Source: Serratia marcescens
GTDB taxonomy: Bacteria; Pseudomonadota; Gammaproteobacteria; Enterobacterales; Enterobacteriaceae
Length of the DNA stretch: 64,000 nt
Assembly (NCBI RefSeq): GCF_006715005.1
Contig: NZ_VFMJ01000001.1
Location: 1,860,001 to 1,924,000, forward strand
Reading direction: 5' to 3'
A program made the position numbers and the translations under genes. The notes beneath the pieces were generated by a model. The model did no database searches. It had not been told where the DNA came from and saw only the letters and a list, made by a program, of their open reading frames with translations. Position 1 is the first letter of the stretch, and each line of letters opens with the position of its first letter. Below, piece by piece: positions 28,902 to 35,609 of this stretch.

Positions 28902-29912
28902 TTACGCCGGTTTCCCAGCCAAATGCGACCGCCGAACCCGCAACTCTCCATGCCGCCAGGCGCCGTCTGCCGTGGTGCGATTGTCGATCAGGCGATTCAA
29001 GGCCTCCTCGACCAGCCGGTCAATGCGTTGGCTGTAGCTGGTCAGCGCCCAATTGGCTGAGCCGGCTTCGTCGATATCGTCGAAACCTACCACGGCCATT
29101 GCAGACGACGGCGCCGTTTGTCTGAGCGCCTCGAGCGCCCCCAGCGCCAACACGTCGTTCTCGCAGAACAATGCCTCAACCCGCTCACTTTCCGGCGTTG
29201 CCTGCAGGTATTCACTCATCAGTTGGAAACCGCGCTGGCGATCGTAGTGGCCAGCGGTGAGCACCCGATCCAACTGAAAGCCGGCGGCCATCAATTTGTC
29301 ACGGTAGCCTTCCATGCGCAGCAAATGGCTGCTTTGCGTGTCTGGCCCCTTCATGTAGCCAAAGCGCCGATGCCCTTGTTCTATCAGCAACCCAGCGATC
29401 TCTTCGCCGGCGCGGTAGCCGTCGATATTGACCACATCGATATGTTCACTTTCCGTATTGCGGCATACCTGCACCAGCGGGATCTGATGCAGATCTTGCG
29501 CGATCGCCGCCCACTCTTGGGTTAACACCGTCGCCAGGAACAAAATGCCATCGACCTGCAGCTGATCGGCCATCGCCATCACCGCCCGGTAGTTTTCCCC
29601 GGCGGTGATGTTCAGCAGCAGCGCCATATAGCCGCGGGTTTGCAGCTGTTTGGTGACCATATCGAGCATCATCATCGAATGCGGGTTCTTCATCTCGTCG
29701 ATGGCTACGCCGATGATGTGCGTGCGTTTTTGCGACAGGCTGCGCGCCAGCAGATTGGGTCGATAACCCAGCTCGGCCGCCGCCGCCAGTACGCTTTCAC
29801 GCGCGTTGTCTGAGATCGACGCGCCGGGCGTAAAGGCGCGCGATACCGTCCATTTAGAGACGCCGGCCTTTTCGGCGACGTCGCTGGCGGTGGCTTTGTG
29901 GTGTTTCGTCAT
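28902..29912 (-). CDS. LacI-family transcriptional repressor
   Basis: This 336-aa LacI/GalR regulator has an N-terminal HTH (TASDVAEKAGVSKWTVSRAF), a hinge (YRPNLLARSLSQKR) and a periplasmic-binding-like sugar domain (about 62-330) containing VDGILFLATVL, VNIDGYRAGEEIAGLLIEQG and AVVGFDDIDEAG. It is divergent from the sugar-binding-protein gene at 30230. Four copies of a TTTGCACCC-type palindrome lie in front of the genes to its right, so it very probably represses them and perhaps itself. The inducing sugar is unknown. Confidence 0.93.
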   Translation of the reverse strand: MTKHHKATASDVAEKAGVSKWTVSRAFTPGASISDNARESVLAAAAELGYRPNLLARSLSQKRTHIIGVAIDEMKNPHSMMMLDMVTKQLQTRGYMALLLNITAGENYRAVMAMADQLQVDGILFLATVLTQEWAAIAQDLHQIPLVQVCRNTESEHIDVVNIDGYRAGEEIAGLLIEQGHRRFGYMKGPDTQSSHLLRMEGYRDKLMAAGFQLDRVLTAGHYDRQRGFQLMSEYLQATPESERVEALFCENDVLALGALEALRQTAPSSAMAVVGFDDIDEAGSANWALTSYSQRIDRLVEEALNRLIDNRTTADGAWRHGELRVRRSHLAGKPA

Positions 29913-30011
29913 GGTTGCGTCGATCTCTGCTTCGGTGAAGTCACACTATACCCTGCTCGCTCAGATCCCCTAAGCGCCTGCCGGTATGCCTGCTGCAATT
30001 ATGTCCCGTTT

Positions 30012-30027
30012 TTGCACCCGATTGCAA
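30012..30027. promoter_or_regulatory. LacI-type operator O1
   Basis: TTGCACCCGATTGCAA is a near-palindrome with TTGCA/TGCAA arms, about 100 nt from the repressor start. It matches the sites at 30035, 30167 and 31182. Confidence 0.82.
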
Positions 30028-30034
30028 TTTGTTA

Positions 30035-30048
30035 TGCAACCGGGTGCA
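30035..30048. promoter_or_regulatory. LacI-type operator O2
   Basis: TGCAACCGGGTGCA, extended by AAA on the right, is the same motif read on the other strand. Its centre lies about two helical turns (22 bp) from O1, which would suit cooperative binding. Confidence 0.8.
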
Positions 30049-30166
30049 AAACGTAAAGAGTTTGTGATCGTCCGCGCTGTTTTCACCTTTCCCCTGTTGA
30101 CCAAATTTTATCCATGGCCGACATTCACGGTGGCATTCAGAGACTCACGGCCGTTTTGCCTCCTGC

Positions 30167-30184
30167 TTTGCACCCGGTTGCAAA
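30167..30184. promoter_or_regulatory. LacI-type operator O3
   Basis: TTTGCACCCGGTTGCAAA is the best palindrome of the set and lies 45 nt before the start codon of the binding-protein gene, so it is the likely main operator. Confidence 0.85.
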
Positions 30185-30229
30185 TTCGCTGTTTGCCTAC
30201 AACGCCTCTTTTCTCAACAGGATATCGTA

Positions 30230-31153
30230 ATGAAAAAAACCAGACTGCTGTTGATGTTAGCCTGCTCGCTGTTTGTCGTGACCGCCCAGGCCAAGACCTA
30301 CCAGGTCGGCGTGGCGCTGGCCAACTTCGATCTCAACTTCGTCTCCATTCTGCGCAGCCAAATGGCACGAGAACTGGCTGCGCAGCAGCTGCAAGGCCAG
30401 TTCGTCGATGCCAAGGGCGATGTTGCCCTGCAGGTGCAGCAGGTAGACGATCTGATTAATCAGGGCGTGGATGCCATTATCCTCAACCCGGTCGATACGC
30501 AAGGCGTCCAGCCGATGATAACGGCTGCCCAACGCGCCGCGATCCCCCTTATCTTCGTCAACCGCAAGCCCGAAGTGCCGCTTAGCGGCGCGACGGCCTA
30601 CGTCGGCTCCGATTCGGCGCTCAGCGGCCGCCTGCAGATGGAGGCCCTGGCGAAAAAAATGAATTACCGCGGCAACGTGGCGATCCTGATGGGTGCCCTA
30701 TCCAACGAAGAAACCCGCGAACGTACCCGTGCGGTAGAAGCGGTGATCGCCAAACACAAAGACCTGAAAGTGGTAGAGAAACAGACCGCCAAATGGCAGC
30801 GCAACGAAGCGGTCGACGTGGTTTCCGGCTGGTTGCTGAACGGCACGCCGATCGATGCGATCGCGGCCAACAACGATGAGATGGCCATCGGCGCGATCAT
30901 GGCGCTGAAGCAGGCCAAAAAGAATGGCGTGCTGGTTGCCGGTATCGATGGCACGCCCGACGGCCTGCAATTTATCAAAAACGGCGACCTGGCGGTGACC
31001 ATTTTCCAGGATGCCAAAGCCCAGGCGATCGGCGCGGTGCAGGTGACCCGAGCGATGTTGGATCACGCCAAAACCGAGCCCTATAACTGGATACCCTACG
31101 CCACCGTGACGCGAGAAAACTACCCGCAATTCGCGCAGATGAACCAGAAATAA
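30230..31153 (+). CDS. Sugar ABC transporter periplasmic substrate-binding protein
   Basis: This 307-aa periplasmic binding protein is of the ribose/galactose type. The signal peptide MKKTRLLLMLACSLFVVTAQA is followed by KTYQVGVALANFDLNFVSIL, split domains and hallmark segments such as INQGVDAIILNPVDTQGVQPM, YVGSDSALSGRLQME and AIAANNDEMAIGAIMALKQA. Operator O3 lies just upstream and the LacI repressor is divergent. No permease or ATPase gene is in the neighbourhood. The membrane part must therefore be encoded elsewhere, or the protein works with another transporter or sensor. The sugar is unknown; the downstream enzymes suggest a polyol or inositol-like compound. Confidence 0.92.
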   Translation: MKKTRLLLMLACSLFVVTAQAKTYQVGVALANFDLNFVSILRSQMARELAAQQLQGQFVDAKGDVALQVQQVDDLINQGVDAIILNPVDTQGVQPMITAAQRAAIPLIFVNRKPEVPLSGATAYVGSDSALSGRLQMEALAKKMNYRGNVAILMGALSNEETRERTRAVEAVIAKHKDLKVVEKQTAKWQRNEAVDVVSGWLLNGTPIDAIAANNDEMAIGAIMALKQAKKNGVLVAGIDGTPDGLQFIKNGDLAVTIFQDAKAQAIGAVQVTRAMLDHAKTEPYNWIPYATVTRENYPQFAQMNQK

Positions 31154-31181
31154 GCCGTTGCCACTCTCTTTTTCAACCCAT

Positions 31182-31199
31182 TTTGCACCCGAGTGCAAA
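31182..31199. promoter_or_regulatory. LacI-type operator O4
   Basis: TTTGCACCCGAGTGCAAA lies between the binding-protein gene and the oxidoreductase gene. It is a perfect-arm palindrome and implies a second regulated promoter for the two catabolic genes. Confidence 0.85.
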
Positions 31200-31220
31200 G
31201 CCACAGTATCAGGAGTCAGC

Positions 31221-32396
31221 ATGTTAAATGGTGAAAGAAGCATCCCTCGCCCGCTGCGTTGGGCGATGATCGGCGGCGGCCGCCTCAGCCAGGTGGGCTA
31301 CAAGCACCGTTCCGGCGCACTGCGCGACAACACCGCCTATCGGCTGGTTGCCGGCGCCTTTGATATCGACGCGGCGCGCGGACGTGAGTTTGGCGTCAAT
31401 CTCGGCGTGCCCGCCGAACGCTGCTATGACGGCTATCAACAGCTGCTGGAGCAAGAAGCTAACCGCGAAGATGGTGTTGAGGTGGTGACCATCGCCACCC
31501 CCAACGGCACCCACTATGAAATCACGCGCGCCGCGCTGAGTGCCGGCCTGCATGTCATCTGCGAAAAGCCGCTGTTCTTCACCACGGCGGAGGCGAGAGA
31601 AATCAAGGCGCTGGCGGCGGAGAAAGGCCTTATCGTCGGCGTAACCTACGGCTTCTCCGGCCATCCGCTGCTGATGCAGATGCGCGCCATGATCGCGAAC
31701 GGCGACATCGGCGAAATACGCATGGTCGAATTGCAGTACACCCACGGCTTCAATGCCAACGAAAGCGCGGACACGTTCGAAGCGCAAAAGTGGCGTGTCG
31801 ATCCGAAAATCGCCGGCCCCTCTTTTGTGCTGGGCGACATCTCCACCCACACCTTCTACATCTCGCAGCTGGTGATGCCCGACATGAAGATTGCTTCCCT
31901 GCTGTGCGATCGCCAGAGCTTTATTCCTTCCCGCGCCCCGCTGGAAGACAACGCCATGGTGCTCATGCACTACGAAAACGGCGCCGTCGGCCGCATGTGG
32001 GCCTCCGCCGTCAATGCGGGCGCAATGGACAGCCAAAGCATCCGCGTGGTGGGCTCACGCGCCAGCCTGCAGTGGAGCGATTCCACGCCCGGCGAATTGC
32101 GCTATGAGATCCAGGGGCGGCCCAACCAAACGCTGCACCACGGTATGCCCTATCTGGACGACAGCGCGCTGGCCGAAGAGCGGCTCGGCGCGCTGCATAC
32201 CGAAGGCCTGGCCGAATCCTGGGCCAATATCTACCTCAAGTTCGCCATCGCCATCAGCACCAGCCAGCGCGGCGATCGGCAAGCGCTGGCCACGCTGATC
32301 TACCCGGATATCGACGCCGGATTGGAAGGCGTGCGCTGGATTGAAAACTGCGTTCGCTCCGCCGACAACGGCGCCACCTGGGTCAATTACCTATAA
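31221..32396 (+). CDS. Gfo/Idh/MocA-family NAD(P)-dependent oxidoreductase
   Basis: This 391-aa sugar or polyol dehydrogenase has an N-terminal Rossmann fold (LRWAMIGGGRLSQVGYKH) and the catalytic EKPLFFT loop (the EKP motif), with ATPNGTHYEI and the C-terminal Gfo/Idh substrate domain containing VLGDISTHTFYISQLV, where the HTF His is the usual acid. The ATG at 31221 has CAGGAGTCAGC upstream. It is followed 10 nt later by a sugar-phosphate-isomerase-fold enzyme, so the two form an operon under operator O4. The substrate is unknown; pairs like this act on inositol-like or ketose sugars. Confidence 0.92.
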   Translation: MLNGERSIPRPLRWAMIGGGRLSQVGYKHRSGALRDNTAYRLVAGAFDIDAARGREFGVNLGVPAERCYDGYQQLLEQEANREDGVEVVTIATPNGTHYEITRAALSAGLHVICEKPLFFTTAEAREIKALAAEKGLIVGVTYGFSGHPLLMQMRAMIANGDIGEIRMVELQYTHGFNANESADTFEAQKWRVDPKIAGPSFVLGDISTHTFYISQLVMPDMKIASLLCDRQSFIPSRAPLEDNAMVLMHYENGAVGRMWASAVNAGAMDSQSIRVVGSRASLQWSDSTPGELRYEIQGRPNQTLHHGMPYLDDSALAEERLGALHTEGLAESWANIYLKFAIAISTSQRGDRQALATLIYPDIDAGLEGVRWIENCVRSADNGATWVNYL

Positions 32397-32406
32397 GGAA
32401 AACACC

Positions 32407-33348
32407 ATGAAACTTTCATTCTGTACCGACAGCCTGGGCCATTTGTCCTTCGAGCCGATGCTGGATCGGTTGCTGGAGCTGGGGGTGCGCGGCGTGGAAA
32501 TGACCACCGGCGGCTGGTCTCCGGCGCCCCATCTGGATACCGACGATCTGCTGGCCAACCCGGCCAAACGCCGGCAGCTGCAGCAGGCCCTGGCCAGCCG
32601 CGGCATGGAGATCGCCGCGCTCAATGTCTCCGGCAATCCGCTCGATCCGGGCGAGCTGGGGCAGCGTCATCTGCGGCAAACCGACAATACGCTGGAGCTG
32701 GCCGGCCTGTTGGGGGTGAAAAAGATCGTCATGATGAGCGGCCTGCCCCCGGCCAGCCCGCATGACACCATCCCCAACTGGATCACCTATACCGTCAGTT
32801 GGCCGCCGACGGTGAAAAACTGTTTGGACTATCAATGGAATGAAGTGGCGATCCCCTATTGGCAGGCGCTGGTCACCCGGGCCAAAGCGTGCGGCGTCGA
32901 GCGCTTTGCGCTGGAAAACTTCAGCGCCATGCTGGTGTGGAACCCGGAAACGCTATTCCGGCTGCGCGAGGCCGTTGGCCCGATGGTGGGTCTGAACCTC
33001 GATCCCAGCCACCTGATCTGGATGGGTGCGGATCCCATCGCGGTGGCCCGCGCCCTCGGCCCCGCCATTCACCATGTGCACGGCAAAGACGTGCGCCTTG
33101 AGCGCGGCGTCGTTGAGGTTAACGGACTGCTGGAGACCAAACCGATCGACGACGTGGCCCGCCGCGCCTGGAACTATGTCGCCGTCGGCTGCGGCCGGGA
33201 TCTGCAGTGGTGGAAGGAGTTCTTCTCGGTGGTGCGCATGATGGGCTACAACGACTGGGTGTCGCTGGAAATGGAAGACCTGACCATGTCGGTCGATGCC
33301 GGCATCGCCTCTTCCGTTCAGGCGCTGCAGCAGACGATCAGCCAATAA
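32407..33348 (+). CDS. Sugar phosphate isomerase/epimerase (xylose-isomerase-like TIM barrel)
   Basis: This 313-aa TIM-barrel enzyme of the IolE/xylose-isomerase-like family has metal-ligand segments including RFALENFSAMLVW (Glu), VGLNLDPSHLIWMG (Asp, His), HHVHGKDVRLE (His, Asp) and WVSLEMEDL (Glu), all in the expected order. The ATG at 32407 has AAGGAAAACACC upstream. It forms an operon with the Gfo/Idh oxidoreductase. Together with the binding protein and LacI regulator they form a small catabolic unit for an unidentified sugar or cyclitol. A strong hairpin follows the stop. Confidence 0.92.
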   Translation: MKLSFCTDSLGHLSFEPMLDRLLELGVRGVEMTTGGWSPAPHLDTDDLLANPAKRRQLQQALASRGMEIAALNVSGNPLDPGELGQRHLRQTDNTLELAGLLGVKKIVMMSGLPPASPHDTIPNWITYTVSWPPTVKNCLDYQWNEVAIPYWQALVTRAKACGVERFALENFSAMLVWNPETLFRLREAVGPMVGLNLDPSHLIWMGADPIAVARALGPAIHHVHGKDVRLERGVVEVNGLLETKPIDDVARRAWNYVAVGCGRDLQWWKEFFSVVRMMGYNDWVSLEMEDLTMSVDAGIASSVQALQQTISQ

Positions 33349-33351
33349 CCC

Positions 33352-33381
33352 CCTGCGCGGCGGCCACGGCCGCTGCGCAGG
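33352..33381. terminator. Strong hairpin between convergent operons
   Basis: CCTGCGC (33352-33358) pairs with GCGCAGG (33375-33381), with CGGCC/GGCCG (33361-33365/33368-33372) stacked inside. It separates the sugar operon from the leftward biosynthetic operon ending at 33401. Confidence 0.7.
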
Positions 33382-33400
33382 CCCGTGCATCGCCAACAGC

Positions 33401-34498
33401 TTACAAACACCATACCGGCCGGGCGCCGACCGTAGCACTAGCGTGCCCCGCACCATGGCTCAGGCACAGCGTCCTCAGTCCGGCGGCGGCGCCGGAATAC
33501 CAGGCGCCGCCGCGCATCAGAATGCGTTCACCATAATTACGCAGATAAACCTGATCGCCGTCCGCACACCGGTGATGAGGGACAATGCCAAGAATTTTCA
33601 ACACATCCGGTAACGGTGCCCCGCTTGCCATGCGAATACGATCGAACGCATCGTCCATCAATCCAGGCGGATATCCGTTATCCTGCGGATCGCCGTTAAA
33701 ATGCTGAATAGAGTCGGTAATAAGCGGCGCGCCAGCATTGCCTGTACGAATGGGTGAGACTGCATCGAATTTAGCCGTCCCTCCACTGCCGGGCAGCACC
33801 CATGCCCCTGTCGCCAGGTCGACCGCGCGCCAGCGTTCGTCTTCATCGTCGGTCATTGGCATTGCGGCGTCATTATCCGGCAAGAGCAGAATTTCCCCCG
33901 CGACCAATTTCAGCCCGTGCTGCCATTCCCACAAATTACCGCACAGATCGCCGATGCCGTACGGCGTACCGTCGTGATACCAGGCTCCCGGGCCGGATGC
34001 GGTAAAGGTTGTCGGATCGCCCTGTTCATCGCCCACGGCACCGCCGTCGCATCGTTTACCATACTGACGGCGATCGTGATGCGACCGGCCACTCTCGGTA
34101 TTGCCCAACTCCGCCCATCCTTGATGGCGGCACCAGAACATCAGCGCGGCCCATTCCGCATTGGTGCCAATATGCCATCCGGCGCCGTTGCGCGCCACCG
34201 CCCGACGAAATGTGGCCAGATCGTGCCAGCTCGCCGGAGCCGTATCGGGTTGGCTGACCAGTTCTCCATCGACCAGAGTTCCTGGATAACAGCCATAAAA
34301 AAAAGCGTCTTTAAGCTGGCCGTTGACGATAAAGGCAGGATGAACCGCCTCTCCTAACCCTGATGTGACCTCTTGCAGCGTAAAGCGAGAGATCACATGC
34401 ATATAACTGGGTTGACCACTTGCTGTATACAGCACGGTGCGGTGCCCCTGTGACTCGGTTTCCACTTTGCTCCGCAAAGCGTCTTTTACGATGATCAT
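33401..34498 (-). CDS. FGE/C-type-lectin-fold protein resembling DGR variable proteins
   Basis: This 365-aa protein of the formylglycine-generating-enzyme/C-type-lectin fold resembles phage receptor-binding and diversity-generating-retroelement (DGR) target proteins. Landmarks are HPAFIVNGQLKDAFFYG, GWHIGTNAEWAALMFWC, GDLCGNLWEWQHGLKL and the C-terminal RGGAWYSGAAAGLRT...VGARPVW, where DGRs would place the variable region. The FGE catalytic Cys pair is not present, so enzyme activity is unlikely. No reverse transcriptase is nearby. It is 57 nt downstream of the dehydrogenase gene in the same direction, so it may be the last gene of the biosynthetic operon. Its role is unknown. No strong RBS was found at the ATG. 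Confidence 0.75.
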   Translation of the reverse strand: MIIVKDALRSKVETESQGHRTVLYTASGQPSYMHVISRFTLQEVTSGLGEAVHPAFIVNGQLKDAFFYGCYPGTLVDGELVSQPDTAPASWHDLATFRRAVARNGAGWHIGTNAEWAALMFWCRHQGWAELGNTESGRSHHDRRQYGKRCDGGAVGDEQGDPTTFTASGPGAWYHDGTPYGIGDLCGNLWEWQHGLKLVAGEILLLPDNDAAMPMTDDEDERWRAVDLATGAWVLPGSGGTAKFDAVSPIRTGNAGAPLITDSIQHFNGDPQDNGYPPGLMDDAFDRIRMASGAPLPDVLKILGIVPHHRCADGDQVYLRNYGERILMRGGAWYSGAAAGLRTLCLSHGAGHASATVGARPVWCL

Positions 34499-34555
34499 GA
34501 ATTTATGCCCGTTAAACAGCTAAGGCCGGGAAAGCGCAGGCTTCCCGGCCCATTG

Positions 34556-35593
34556 TTACGCCACCATGGCGGCGGATTTGATCGGTTGCAACAATTGCCC
34601 GACATCGCAATTGAGCAGTTGAGCACGCTGCAGCAACTCCTCGGTCTTGGCGCCAATCACGGAATGCACATAGGCATTGACCTGTTCCTGATTCATTTGG
34701 TTATACCGGTCGGTGAACGCCATTTCGATGCTGTCGCAGATCACCGCGCCGGCATTACTGACATAGTCCGGCAGATAGTGGATGCCGCGCGCCAGCAGCC
34801 GCTGTTCTGCCTGCGGCGTACTGAACGGCGAATTGGCGCTGCTAATCACCCAACGCGTATTCAGTTGTTCAACGTTCTGCGCATTTAATATGTTGGACAA
34901 GGACGCGATGCAAAGCACCTCGCTGGGTTGCGCCCAGAGTTCGTCTTCACTGACGCGGCGGACCCCAGGCGGGAACTGCGCCGCAGGATTGATGTCATAC
35001 GCCGTCACTTCGCAACCGAACAGCAGGCTTTGTTTCGCCACTTCCGCCCCGACTTTACCCATGCCGTGAATAGCAATGCGGGCCCGCGGCAAATGATTGA
35101 GCCGCAGCGTCAACACCTTTTTCATCGAGCTCCAGACGCCGTAGCCCGTCGCCACCGACGTGTCGACTTGCGGGCTGTCCATGGCATTCAGGATCCATGG
35201 CGTAAACTGCCGCAAATAGTCCATCTCTCGATTGCCAGTATTGATATCGCATCCCGTAAACATGGTGCCGCCATAGCGATTGAGCAGGTCGCCGATCGCT
35301 TCAAGCACCGCCGGTTGTTCTTGGGGAGAACGCTTGCTGTTCACCACGATTTTGCCACCGCTGAAACCGGTATTGTACAATCCATGCTTCAGCGACATGC
35401 GCTGCGCCAGCATGATCGCCTCTTCTTCCTGCTGCTGGCGGGACGCATAGTTGCGCCAGCGGATCCCGCCATTGGCCGGCAGCAGCTTGATCTGCGACGA
35501 GTAAGCCAGAGTGAATGACGTGTCGTCATCGATTACGATCGTTTCTACCTGATATTGGTTGTGCGTATTCAGCAATTCATTGTTAACTGACAT
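34556..35593 (-). CDS. Glu/Leu/Phe/Val-dehydrogenase-family enzyme, candidate lysine 2-dehydrogenase
   Basis: This 345-aa amino-acid dehydrogenase is related to leucine/valine dehydrogenases. The two catalytic lysines (Lys69 in MSLKHG and Lys81 in GFSGGKIVV), the Asp (Asp116 in GCDINTG) and the NAD-fold glycines (HGMGKVGAEV, about 176-185) are all present, so it should be active. It lies 17 nt after the polyketide synthase gene in one operon. In context I infer that it deaminates L-lysine to 2-oxo-6-aminohexanoate, which closes to piperideine-2-carboxylate, the substrate of the NikD-like oxidase of this operon. The alternative is supply of another 2-oxo acid. The substrate is not readable from sequence alone. 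Confidence 0.85.
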   Translation of the reverse strand: MSVNNELLNTHNQYQVETIVIDDDTSFTLAYSSQIKLLPANGGIRWRNYASRQQQEEEAIMLAQRMSLKHGLYNTGFSGGKIVVNSKRSPQEQPAVLEAIGDLLNRYGGTMFTGCDINTGNREMDYLRQFTPWILNAMDSPQVDTSVATGYGVWSSMKKVLTLRLNHLPRARIAIHGMGKVGAEVAKQSLLFGCEVTAYDINPAAQFPPGVRRVSEDELWAQPSEVLCIASLSNILNAQNVEQLNTRWVISSANSPFSTPQAEQRLLARGIHYLPDYVSNAGAVICDSIEMAFTDRYNQMNQEQVNAYVHSVIGAKTEELLQRAQLLNCDVGQLLQPIKSAAMVA

Positions 35594-35609
35594 AATTTGC
35601 CATCCTGTT

